64,000 nucleotides of DNA. Source: Brienomyrus brachyistius. Lineage: Eukaryota > Chordata > Actinopteri > Osteoglossiformes > Mormyridae. The position numbers were made by a program, and so were the translations under genes. The notes beneath the pieces are model-generated. The model searched no databases. It was not told the DNA's origin and saw only the letters and a program-made list of their open reading frames with translations. Of the stretch, positions 32,601-41,215 are shown in pieces. The stretch covers positions 23,191,019-23,255,018 of the forward strand of contig NC_064539.1 in NCBI RefSeq assembly GCF_023856365.1. The letters run 5' to 3'. Each line of letters begins with the position of its first letter. Position 1 is the stretch's first letter.

Positions 32601-35440
32601 ACCCTAGTAGAAAAGATCTCGTGATATCTGTGCTGAACAAGGTCTGAAATTGATTTCGGGGAATCGTAAATTTGAACCTTACGACGGAGCAAAAAATAAA
32701 TAAATAAATAAATAATGAAATGTTGCTATATTACAAGACGGGGTGACCCCGCATGGCCATCGTGTGCGAGATGAGCCGAGAGACACTGCAGGTGGCAGCG
32801 CGTGCAAAACGCATTAGTCATCATCACGCAGCGGGACATCGCTCAAGCTCCCGTCCGCCGCATGGCATGAAAACTCACCGGGTGATGGAATGAGGTTCTC
32901 GACCCGGCTGAAGGATGCCAGAGTCGCAGAACTCAAAGAAACATCTAGCCAGATTCACTTTGATATGAAAGCTAAACCATCCCGCCAAAAACACATAGTG
33001 AACATAATAAAAGGGATGCAGGCCTGGTTCCACAAACTCGGGAATAAGTGGGCCGATTGCCCGCCCTCGCTGGCTTAGCAGCCCCCGCACAGCCGCCACG
33101 GCCAGCGGTCCCAGCTCTGGAAAGGTAGATGAATAGAGAAATGATCACACGGGCGATCTCCGTGCAGCTTCAGAGGGATGCTAAGGAATGAGAGAGGATG
33201 GAGGTATTTCCACGAGATCCGTGAGGCTAGAGAGGCGTGAAAAAATGCCTGTGCGTAGGAGGCTCTGTTGTAGTTCCAGGGTGACTCATCAGCAGCCCGT
33301 TCACGGGGTGAACCCCATGGAAGCCATCCCATAAGGCAATGCGGGTTTCTGACAACCCTAAACGAACGCCCATTGGATGGCATTCCCCGTTCATCTGTGC
33401 ATCCCACGTTCCAGGGGAGGGGGGGGGGGGTAGTTGAGAATGCTGGCTCCAAAACAGTAGGGACTGGATTTGCTGCCCCAGTGATGCCTTCTGCTGCTGA
33501 TCCGGGGATGTCAGATGATGCTAGCAAGCAAAAGGATGAAGATTATGTGGCACATTCTGATCTCTGTGGTTCATTGATTATGATGATCGATTAAACGCCA
33601 ATGGACAGAGACCCAAACTATATCCGTGACGTATCCGGCTTTCGATTGAACGCCAGGCTTGAGAGGAATTGGAGCGGCTTGTTTCTGTAGGAAATTGCAG
33701 AAGAGCAAGGCACCTTTGTGGATAACCTAGTCAGCAGAGCAGTGCATCGTGGGTAAGCCCAGATGACACGGCCGACAAATCCAACCACGACTGCAAAATT
33801 CACACCACATCTGAGACCCAGTAAAGGTCCAGAACCAGGTGGGAGTGCTATACGTGATTACCCCGCCCCCCAGCCCCCCAGCCCCCGCCTCATAACACCG
33901 GCAGCCTTCTATGCATCGTCATGCGGCTGTTCTTGTGGCACTGAGACCTGCCTCGTCTGTGGTACATGGCTCTGCAGGTGAGAAAACACTCGATGGGAGT
34001 GAGCGGCTGTTGGGGGGCAGGGGGCGGGGAAACAGGACGCAGGTCCGGGTGTCACTTCCTGTACAAGACAAAGGGTGAGTGCAGGGTGGCCAAAACGTTA
34101 TTTGGGAGCGAGTGGGCTGGAGTACAGCATAAAAGAAAAACAGGCAATGTCTTCCTCTGGCTTAATCATTCTAATTAGGACATTCATCGATACATTCTGA
34201 ACGCATCTACAAATAACACCACCAGCACACCCATAACCGTGCGTGTGCATTGCCGATTAGTGTCCCCCCCTGTCACCAAGCCAAAGTTAGCGGGATCACC
34301 ATGTGACCATCTCCCGGGTTACGCCATGCAGCACCGTGAGACTCAGCAGCACAACAAAGTGACAGAGCAGAAGTGAGCAGAGCGAGACCGTGAGGAGCAT
34401 CTTCTCACGGCCAGGGAGTCTTCCCAGCCTTCTGAAGTGTGCTTTATGTACCCTCAGAGGAATTTATACCATTGTTACAAATGATATGATCACCCCCCCC
34501 CCCTCCCCCTCCAGACACATAACAGAAAGAATGTTAAAAAATGAGAAATAAAAGCACTCCAGCAGGGGTTGGAGGGGGGCGGGGGGCTTCAGTGACATTC
34601 TCTGGCTCCTGTGAGAAGCGTCGAATGTTTCCAAGCAGTCTGTGCACCACCAGCGGCGCCTGTAAATAAACCTTCAAACATGTTCCCCTTTATCTTCTTA
34701 AGGGCCAGATGTCTCCAGTTAATGAAAAACTATTTATAAAGAGAGGCAGCCTGACAGCGACGGGGCCAAAACACCACACTCAGCACAAGCCCGCAGACGC
34801 CGTGCAATCACGGCAGAGAGGTCCATCTCCCCAGCGGAACCAAGCGGGCTCAGAACAAGCTGGGAACCTAGATCATTCATCACCTGTCTGTAGGCTGACA
34901 GAGAGCCGGGCAGGTCGCAGGCAGCACGCCTCACTGCGGTGCGAGTCGGGGAGCTTACACCGGATTCCTACAGGTCAGAGGACTGACTGCAGGTCCCTGG
35001 CTGTCAGCGGCTCACAAAAACGGCTCAGGAAATCATTTTCCACCCATATGTTCTGGATTTCTATAACTGCTGTGATATTTCTGATATCCTCCTGCTGGTT
35101 ATGCACTCAGGGAGACCGTGTTAAAGTGGAAGCTGCACAAAAGAAACATAACTGAATTTGCTCGGGACTCTAACCAGCCTGTCCGCCCTGCGTGCTCCTC
35201 TGATGTGTACCGACACACTAAAGGCCTGATGCAGCTCAGCAAGTTCGCAGTTATTTGTACGTCACACTTCTCCAAAAAAGGGGGGGCGACGGTTCAACGA
35301 CGGAGCTGGAAATTACTGTTGAGTACCCCAGTGCAGCAGGTTGTGTTGTAATAGCGGACCTCTGTGTCTTGAGTTTTTAGCCTCCCTCTTGAACACGCGA
35401 GAGAGGCTTCAAACTGTCCCTGAGCAGGTACCTCACAGAT

Positions 35441-35487
<47 letters not shown>

Positions 35488-36063
35488 TGCACCATGTGGC
35501 CTGAACACCTTGGGCTCACCAAACACATGACTGTAGAGGATCCTTTACTGTGTCTCAGATGACTAAACCATGGTGGTCAACATGCTGTCCTTTCAGAGTC
35601 TGTCATTAACTAAACAGAACAGCACAAAGATGTGGGCAAAGCACCAAAATATTCAAAATTCAGTCAGCGAGTGGAACGCTGAAAGGTTTCGGTGAATCAA
35701 ATTAGCTACTATGCTACATATTTATGAAAGGGTTAATTTAGCTGAGAATGATGGTGAAAACCCACAAATGTCTGTCAACCAGCAAGCATCACATCCGACA
35801 AGCGCAAGTCGGTAACAAACGGGGGGCTCCAATCGCCATGGAGACAGGAATCAACTTAGCCAGACTGGTTTTCACAAACAACAGGGACGGCAAAAAAGGG
35901 CAGACATCCCAATTTGGATGATGCTGGGGTTGGGAAAAGTCACCACACAAAGCAAAATTAAGATCCTTTCCATCTTGTCTTACCAGCTCTGGCAGGCACT
36001 CACCTCAACAAAGATGAAGCAGGGAATTATGGAGTAGCTCCGAAGCAGGTTCTCGGAGGCCAT
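20646..36063 (-). CDS. plppr1: Phospholipid phosphatase-related protein type 1 (plasticity-related gene 3), complete, 7 coding exons
   Basis: Exons 36063-36004, 26975-26787, 25330-25198, 23050-22800, 22189-22013, 21293-21162 and 20678-20646 join in frame to 324 residues (human 325). PLPPR1 is a six-span plasma-membrane protein of neurons that promotes neurites and dendritic filopodia. It belongs to the lipid phosphate phosphatase superfamily but lacks activity. Seen: ATG with MASENLLRSYSIIPCFIFVE; LVIMAGTVLLAYYMECTDTF; CKPNYTGTDC with an N-glycosylation sequon; RVSEYRNHCSDVIAG, the relic of catalytic motif C3; C-terminus NHAASMTEVT. Motif C2 (PSGH in active enzymes) reads PSKD, and motif C1 is replaced by KSTREALIAQ. 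Every intron is GT-AG. PLPPR1 rather than another PLPPR is indicated by the short tail and near-identity to the vertebrate protein. Confidence 0.96.
20679..21161 (-). other. plppr1 intron 6
   Basis: 483-bp GT-AG intron (donor GTACGC, acceptor CCCAG). AT-rich, nothing else seen. Confidence 0.85.
21162..21293 (-). CDS. plppr1: plppr1 exon 6 (cytoplasmic tail)
   Basis: 132 nt between acceptor CCCTGGCAG and donor CAG/GTACGC. It encodes GICVVHNFKGVHAAPVKRKG, then EEYRGLPLMTFPRVESPLET and LSAQ, aligned residue for residue with the human C-terminal region except the variable VHAAPVKRKGEEY. Confidence 0.96.
21294..22012 (-). other. plppr1 intron 5
   Basis: 719-bp GT-AG intron (donor GTAAGG). A CA/GT microsatellite at about 21942-21960 lies about 50 bases inside the donor. 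No gene-like sequence. Confidence 0.85.
21942..21960. repeat. (GT)n microsatellite
   Basis: About nine GT units on the + strand, continuing into GCGTGCGTGAGAGAGAG, next to the donor of plppr1 exon 5. Confidence 0.9.
22013..22189 (-). CDS. plppr1: plppr1 exon 5 (TM5-TM6, relic motif C3)
   Basis: 177 nt. It encodes MYITSTIKTKSSRLAKPALC, LSTLCAAFLMGLNRVSEYRN and HCSDVIAGFILGSTIALFL, 59 residues, the same length as in human. The Arg, His and Asp of catalytic motif C3 (SRx5HxxxD) are still readable in NRVSEYRNHCSD, but its first Ser is Asn. The acceptor is preceded by a long C run. Confidence 0.97.
22190..22799 (-). other. plppr1 intron 4
   Basis: 610-bp GT-AG intron (donor GTGAGC). The polypyrimidine tract of its acceptor is mostly a C homopolymer (22206-22219 region). 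A short CA repeat is at 22381-22401. No other content recognised. Confidence 0.85.
22800..23050 (-). CDS. plppr1: plppr1 exon 4 (TM3, large extracellular loop, TM4 start)
   Basis: 251 nt between acceptor TTCCGGCAG and donor ACG/GTGAGC. It encodes VFAFGLFATDIFANAGQIVT, GNLSPYFLNVCKPNYTGTDC, RSNHQFIANGNICTGDQAVV and ERARRSFPSKDASLSIYSAV. The N-glycosylation sequons (NLS, NYT) and paired Cys fit the extracellular loop. The motif-C2 position reads PSKD in place of PSGH. Confidence 0.97.
23131..23198. repeat. Perfect 16-bp inverted repeat (stem-loop)
   Basis: ATGCATTATGTAATAA at 23131-23146 is the exact reverse complement of 23183-23198, with a 36-base loop. It may be the core of a decayed MITE; no target duplication was identified. 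Confidence 0.85.
24074..24245. mobile_element. Foldback hAT MITE, family A copy 2
   Basis: Begins CAGCATTTTCCGATCGGGTC and ends GATTGAGAAACACTC, with internal GGGAGCAAAAATGTG as in the other copies. Flanks are CATTAAAC (24066-24073) and CATTAGAC (24246-24253), 7 of 8 identical. About 40 bp longer than copy 1 because of extra sequence between the arms. Confidence 0.78.
24700..24930. promoter_or_regulatory. Candidate conserved non-coding element
   Basis: Repeat-free stretch in plppr1 intron 3 with a POU octamer-like ATGCAAAT next to ATAATTAAA (about 24745-24762) and further AT-rich homeobox-type words (TTTTAATAAGATTATAAC). Suggested by composition only; conservation cannot be tested here. Confidence 0.25.
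25198..25330 (-). CDS. plppr1: plppr1 exon 3 (TM2 end, cytoplasmic loop)
   Basis: 133 nt between acceptor GCCTTTATAG and donor ATCG/GTGAGT. It encodes IFIGEVSMYIVKSTREALIA, then QEKTIVTGECCYLNPLIRRI and IRFI plus one base of Gly. The position of catalytic motif C1 (Lys-Arg-Pro type in active phosphatases) is here KSTREALIA, so the phosphate-binding site is missing. Confidence 0.96.
25331..26786 (-). other. plppr1 intron 2
   Basis: 1456-bp GT-AG intron (donor GTGAGT). No repeat recognised between about 25700 and 26300, where several AT-rich homeobox-type words (AATTTAG, TTAACGC, TAATGAG) occur. Confidence 0.8.
26787..26975 (-). CDS. plppr1: plppr1 exon 2 (TM1 end, first extracellular loop, TM2)
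   Basis: 189 nt between acceptor TCCACTGCAG and donor GTG/GTGAGT. It encodes LVIMAGTVLLAYYMECTDTF, SVHIQGFFCNDADLLKPYPG and LEEDSFVPPLILYCVVAAAP, then TAV. Phase 0 at both ends. Nearly identical to human PLPPR1 except a few conservative changes. Confidence 0.97.
27879..27896. repeat. Poly-C run (18 bases)
   Basis: Uninterrupted C homopolymer in plppr1 intron 1. Confidence 0.95.
29486..29730. repeat. Purine-rich (GA) tandem repeat
   Basis: Starts with 20-bp units of the form AGCAGAGACAGAGAGGGACA in at least three copies and passes into AGAGAGACAGCCAGGCAGAG-type variants. The + strand is almost pure purine with C spacers; the apparent Arg/Glu/Gln-rich and Leu/Ser-rich frames are artefacts of it. 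Confidence 0.9.
30114..30249. mobile_element. Foldback hAT MITE, family A copy 3
   Basis: Begins CAGCGTTTCTCAAACCAGTC and ends GGTCTGAGAAACACTG, with near-perfect inverted arms (TTTTTGCTCCCTCCCA against GGAAGGGAGCAAAAA). The expected 8-bp target duplication is not clear (ATTTAAAG versus GTGAAGAG), so one end may have been altered. Confidence 0.75.
30901..31030. repeat. 24-bp minisatellite, about 5.4 copies
   Basis: Unit GCAGGGGCACYAATCGGGTG followed by CCGG, starting at 30901, 30925, 30949, 30973 and 30997 with a partial copy at 31021. The copies differ at two positions only. Because 24 is a multiple of three it makes repeated peptides in open frames on both strands. Confidence 0.95.
35442..35485. 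repeat. (CA)n microsatellite
   Basis: About 22 uninterrupted CA units. Confidence 0.95.
36004..36063 (-). CDS. plppr1: plppr1 coding exon 1 (start codon, N-terminus, start of TM1)
   Basis: CAT at 36061-36063 is the ATG on the gene strand. The exon encodes MASENLLRSYSIIPCFIFVE and ends GAG/GTGAGT. Human begins with a slightly longer variable head followed by the same RSYSIIPCFIFVE. The upstream gene-strand sequence AGAAG/ATGG has a purine at -3 and G at +4, a favourable start context. Upstream bases to about 36097 read as 5' UTR to a possible acceptor (TGTTCGATTAG). Confidence 0.95.
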
Positions 36064-36097
36064 CTTCTTGGGTGTAGGTCTCACCATTGGTCAGGAT
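36064..36097 (-). other. plppr1: plppr1 5' UTR part of the first coding exon (inferred)
   Basis: Between the ATG and the candidate acceptor CCCTGTGTTCGATTAG on the gene strand (AG at 36099-36098). There is no in-frame upstream coding homology. The acceptor is inferred from its sequence only. Confidence 0.45.
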
Positions 36098-37304
36098 CTA
36101 ATCGAACACAGGGAAAATATCTCAGCTTCAACTAGGAAAGGCGGCGAAGAGCTCTGCCTTGGTGCATGTCCGACATGAGGACCTCAGCTGCAGCCTGAAT
36201 GGACATCGTGAGCCTGAGAAGTAGTGCAGGAATATGCAGGCGAGGACCAGCTGGCCGGGCCTCAGTAAATTCCATTGCTCCACCCCTACTGCGGGCGGGG
36301 AGGCAGGAAGGCAGCAGGTTGGATCCTGGAGACACAGACCGAGATTCGGCAGGAGCCGAGCTCTGACGTGTAGCTTAAGCCGCTCGCTGACGATGGCCTG
36401 GCCAGGTACACGACGTTTCAAAACCTTGGGGGCAGCGAACCCATGCACCATCGCCAAGCCTTTATCCAATGAGGGAGCCACTCGAGCATGCACAGGCACA
36501 CACCCACACATGAGCAACACGGACAAACGACAGACCCCATAAAAAAATACAGAAAACGCAGATGCCACACCCCCGGTGCCAGGGCTGAAATCAGAATAGT
36601 AACTGAGGCTGTGAGAGGAAGAGCGGCGCCTGCTACACCACCACGGAACTTGCGATTTTTATTGAAGTTTGTAAAATGCAATATGCTAATACAGCATCAC
36701 AAGACTCAAATATACTCAACTAACATTTTTCAATGGAATTACGGAAATAATACAGTTTTTACAGCTGTAATACTTTCAAGGCAAAAAAAACATAAAAATG
36801 GTCTCGGCACAGCACACAAGGCATTTCTGGGACGCATTATTTGCTCAGCAGGTTTCTGTATCCATGGCAACTCAGTTTTATACTCAACCCATTTTTACGG
36901 CGACACGTTCACTGTGACGGCTCAGGGTAAGCGCCTCGCTCGAGGGTGACGGTGGTAAACAGACCCGTAAAGGGGTGGGTCACGTGGTCCCCACGCAACA
37001 GCAAATGGGCCGGCTGGTGGCAGCAGAGGGCGCAAGAGGGGCCAGCAGATAGGCTGCTATCAAAATGGAGGAAAATGTTACATGCTCAGGTCTCCAAGGA
37101 ATGCAACTACAGATACAACAAACTCTGGAGCATTATGTACTCGATTTGTAGGATACTCTCGGGTCACGTGGACAACCAACGCGCAGAATTTTGTACTGGT
37201 CTCAAGACAAATTCTGACATTATAGTTACAACATTTCCACCTCATCATTTCTCTGGCATGGGGGCTCATATTGGGCTTCTACCTGATGGGATTAGGATAC
37301 TCAT

Positions 37305-37800
37305 GAAAGTGCGTCCTTGCAGGAGTACGAGTTCCTGAAGGACGGGGAACCTCAAGAAAGTGCGTCCTTGCAGGAGTACGACTTCCTGAAGGACGGGGAA
37401 CCTCAAGAAAGTGCGTCCTTGCAGGAGTACGACTTCCTGAAGGACGGGGAACCTCAAGAAAGTGCGTCCTTGCCGGAGTACGACTTCCTGAAGGACGGGG
37501 AACCTCAAGAAAGTGCGTCCTTGCCGGAGTACGACTTCCTGAAGGATGGGGAACCTCAAGAAAGTGCGTCCTTGCAGGAGTACGACTTCCTGAAGGATGG
37601 GGAACCTCAAGAAAGTGCGTCCTTGCAGGAGTACGACTTCCTGAAGGATGGGGAACCTCAAGAAAGTGCGTCCTTGCAGGAGTACGACTTCCTGAAGGAT
37701 GGGGAACCTCAAGAAAGTGCGTCCTTGCAGGAGTACGACTTCCTGAAGGATGGGGAACCTCAAGAAAGTGCGTCCTTGCAGAAGTACAAACTCCTGAAGG
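37305..37800. repeat. 51-bp minisatellite, 9.7 copies, open in frame on both strands
   Basis: GAAAGTGCGTCCTTGCAGGA begins at 37305 and recurs every 51 bp to 37764, with a partial tenth copy. Copies differ by single bases: GAC/GAT in the middle, CAG/CCG, and one GAG for GAC. As 51 is divisible by three, the + strand reads a 17-residue repeat (ASLQEYDFLKDGEPQES) through a 276-codon frame and the - strand reads another (LQEVVLLQGRTFLRFPI) through 180 codons. There is no acceptor/donor pattern or flanking homology to support translation. Confidence 0.95.
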
Positions 37801-40056
37801 CTCCTCATAATGCCACAGGTACCAGTGGACCTCTAAGAAATCTCCCAGACCAGGCGCCTAATCCCATTTTTCTCCGCTTCTACCTTACCTGCTGCATACC
37901 CCAGACGTGCTTAGGTCTCAATTTTCCTTTAGCACCATCCCATCCCAAAACCTCCACGATCAGGCCGAATCTGTGCGTACAATCAGCAGCGGCCTGCATG
38001 AGTTCACATTCGAGCAGCCCCAGGAAGTCATCGAGCCGCAGCGCACCTCATCATCTCCATCTCTGCAGAGTGATGAAGTCAGGTGAGATACGAGCAGCTA
38101 GATGCTGCCGCTCTACTGGAACGTACCTCCACTTCCAGAAGATTTGAAAACGGCGGACGCGCTGAACCCAGAGAACTGACAAAACACGCATAATAGCAAT
38201 AACTGTACGGAAATGACTATAACAACAGAATCTTAATGTGATTCCCATCAGAGCTACAGAATTCATTAAGGATCTGAGAACCAAAAATCAAAAGCTTAAG
38301 TTACAGGGCTGAACACCCCCCTCCCTGTTGTTCCTAGGATGGTAAAACCTCTCCATTGACAGCCATATACACTCCACATTTGTAATCTGTAACAGTTTCA
38401 GATGATTCTAGGTTCCCATTTGCCCGCAGCCTGGATCCCGCTGCAGCGTTTCAACCGCTCTGAACTCCCCGCTTTGCACACTGCATGAATCTACTCATAT
38501 GCCTGGGAGGGAAACGGCTTGATGATGTAAGAGGTTGAAATTTTCCAGGAAACAAAAACGGCTGCTTCTCTGTCATGCTGTTCGTGACAAAGGTTCCGCA
38601 GTTGGGCCGGGAGTCCTCTGCTGACGGACCAACATACCCGCCTGTCACTTTTGCAGTTACCTTCCCAGCACAACCTCCCTTTGCACAGTGAGATTAAGGG
38701 TAAGACTCCAGGCTAATTGGAGGCTAAGCACTTTTACATAAAAAAATGTAATAGTTTGGGACGTTTGTGTGTGACCTGGAGATCTTGGTTTAAGCTCCAA
38801 GAGAGAGTCTGAACCGCGAGCGAGAAAATTTGATTGGGGATCAAATTGCATCGAAAGAAACAACAGTATCAGTTTTTTTGCTTTATTCTTCAAAGTGAAG
38901 GACGACTGCTATGCGACTGCCCAGCAGGATCGGGACTGAAGACAGATGTTCTGAAGAACACAATGACCTACTCATCAAGCTAATTAACTAATCATCCAGC
39001 CCATAATTAGCTGAACTAGGTGTGCGGGAAGGGGAGAATAATGAGATGTGACGATGACTCTCTGATCAAGCGAGGGAGACGGTCAAAGAGCAGGAGGCGA
39101 GACGGCAGGTGAGCGTGACACCGGATGCGACGCCATTATGGTTACAAACACATCTATCGATATCCGCTGATACTTATCTGATAGGACCTGAATGGGAATT
39201 TGACTAAGGCTTTGCAGTGTACCCCCTTATGGTCTAACGAATTAGCTTGTCAAACATGAAACCAAAAACACCCATCAAAGTCCCATCAATGCTTGCTGAA
39301 CATCAGCATTCATTTGCAGAGTCATTCTGCGGTTGCCTGGTGACGCCCCAAAACATCGCTGGCGGGCTGCAGAATACAACACCGTTCAAGTCTGGGCAGC
39401 TAACAGGTGCCTGCTGTGCGCTGTGATCGTCTCCTGCGTCGCTATGAGAGACGGTGGAAAAACATCCAGGGGCCCCATCTAAGATGCCGAGCATGGTGCC
39501 GCAAACCGGCTAACGTGCTACCTGTCTTTAGCTTACACTCGGCAGGCTCCTCAAGAAAGGGAGGAAAACGAGGGAGGAGACGAAGGCCAACAGCCGAGAT
39601 GCCGCTGGGAGACGCAGGGAGAAATGAGGTAAGATGGTAAAAATGCAGAGTAGTCAATCATGAACATGAACCTGAAGAGGTGCCAGAACTGACCGACTTG
39701 AACCTCCCCCAGCACCAAGTCCTCTCATGTTTGAATTACGGGGGACTTAAGAGGAATAAGCTTCTCAACCATCCGCACCAAGCCTCAGAAACCTAACGCT
39801 GCTCCGTCAATCTGCGCTATGCTCAAGCAAAGGGGAAAGCTGGGCAGAATTAAGGCTGCCATTTTACTGGAAAGTGTCTGGCTGGTTCTGGTCCACTTGC
39901 TTTATGTAGCGTAGGGCCCAAGATGACACTTTCTGCGGTGTAGAACCGCAAATCAAAAATGGCACCAAAGCTAAAGCTGAATGATGTTTCACCTCAGACC
40001 CTTCAACATGACCACAGGCAAGGTCACTGAGGAGATGGGCGTGTACATGTACAAGT

Positions 40057-40072
40057 GGGGGGGGGGGGGGGG
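40057..40072. repeat. Poly-G run (16 bases)
   Basis: Uninterrupted G homopolymer. Confidence 0.95.
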
Positions 40073-40795
40073 CAGAGGGTGTACTACGGACTAAGAATAA
40101 AACAACAGGAAAGACGTGGACAGACTTCAGAAATCTGGTCCATTTTTGCAATCAGCAAGTCTAGGTCCTCATGCAGTCCCAGTTATCTGGCTTGTTAGCT
40201 ATAATAGAGCGACCAAAGGTGAGGACCTGCGTGGTCCACCAGCACTGCTGCGAATTATTGAGCTCACCCTCTCTTTGCTAATTGATTAGATACTGGTTTC
40301 TGCAGTTGCCTTGTTATGTCCTCGTCCGGAAGTAAGAGATCCCCCCTCTTTGCCTGCCAGCAGTAATTGCATTTTTCCTAACAGCGCACAGCTCCCGATG
40401 TTTGGAAAGTGATGGCGACAGAGAGTATAACTGCTGACACAGGGACACGCCGCCTTCGGGGCAAACGGAAGGAGCGGCGTGCTGGCAGTAACATTTGTTT
40501 GTACAAATCTGTGGATGTACTCCAGGAAAGGGCTCCGTGCGGCCGGGAAAACGACGCCGGTCCGGGCTTCGAAGAGCAGGATGCACTGGACTCATCTGCT
40601 CCAGCAATGGAGACGCCCACTTATTAAAAACAACAACAACAACAACACTAGAGAGATGAAAAACAGTTTATAGTTTAAAACTCCTCCCACATGCTTTAAA
40701 CACACGTAAACTTATTAAAACACACTTTGTAAACACATGTGATATGTAGATACCGGGGTAAGGATATAAGTAAGATAATAATAATATGTAATGTG

Positions 40796-40798
<3 letters not shown>

Positions 40799-40837
<39 letters not shown>
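40799..40837. repeat. (AC)n microsatellite
   Basis: About 19 uninterrupted AC units directly after ATGTGTAT. Confidence 0.95.
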
Positions 40838-40838
<1 letters not shown>

Positions 40839-40872
40839 CGCAGAGAATTGTATTGCGTAAGGGAAAAATCCA

Positions 40873-40953
40873 CGATATAGCGGGGTCGCGATAGCTGAAC
40901 CGCGATATAGCGGGGTCGCGATAGCTGAACCGCGATGTAGCGGGGATCACTGT
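40873..40953. repeat. 30-bp tandem repeats ending like a pogo/Tigger-type transposon terminus
   Basis: CGATATAGCGGGGTCGCGAT occurs at 40873 and 40903, and a variant (CGATGTAGCGGGGATCACTG) at 40933, a 30-bp period. The end GCGGGGATCACTGTA resembles the TA-flanked termini of pogo/Tigger-type elements as I remember them. No second terminus was found, so this is a fragment if the assignment is right. Confidence 0.45.
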
Positions 40954-41159
40954 ATTTTATTGCCTACTCTGATCAGATAAGAGAGAAGTTCAAGAATGGA
41001 CTTTAAAATGATATCGTCTAGCATACTGCTCATTTGAGATCCAGGGACCAAATTTACATTCAGAAATCACTCAAAATCATGGTTAAACCGTGACTAGTCA
41101 AGACTGCCCATCCCAACGAGTCCCACATACACCATGAGGGGAATCAGGTGAAGGTCAGG

Positions 41160-41215
41160 GCGAAGCCCTGGACGGGACACCAGTGCACTGCAGGGCATTC
41201 AGTGACACACTGTGA
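41160..41215 (+). repeat. SINE/LINE tail fragment
   Basis: CCTGGACGGGACACCAGTGC and the following CAGGGCATTCAGTGACACAC resemble the middle of the common fish SINE seen complete at 55000-55357. Degenerate and short. Confidence 0.35.

Larger units (their letters stand above)
26976..36003 (-). other. plppr1 intron 1 (between coding exons 1 and 2)
   Basis: 9.0-kb GT-AG intron (donor GAG/GTGAGT). Contents recognised: an 18-base poly-C run (27879-27896), a purine-rich satellite (29486-29730), foldback hAT MITE copy 3 (30114-30249), a 24-bp minisatellite (30901-31030), an (AAAT)n tract near 32695-32717 and a CA microsatellite (35442-35485). No exon-like sequence; the open frames on both strands are short and without homology that I recognise. 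Confidence 0.8.

Noticed and set aside
36488..36949. 153-codon + strand frame as a gene antisense to plppr1
   Set aside because: No recognisable domain; composition is that of intronic sequence.
37317..38147. 276-codon open frame on the + strand as a repeat-protein gene
   Set aside because: The frame exists only because a 51-bp satellite unit is stop-free; beyond the array the sequence shows no homology or splice structure, and the opposite strand is open as well.
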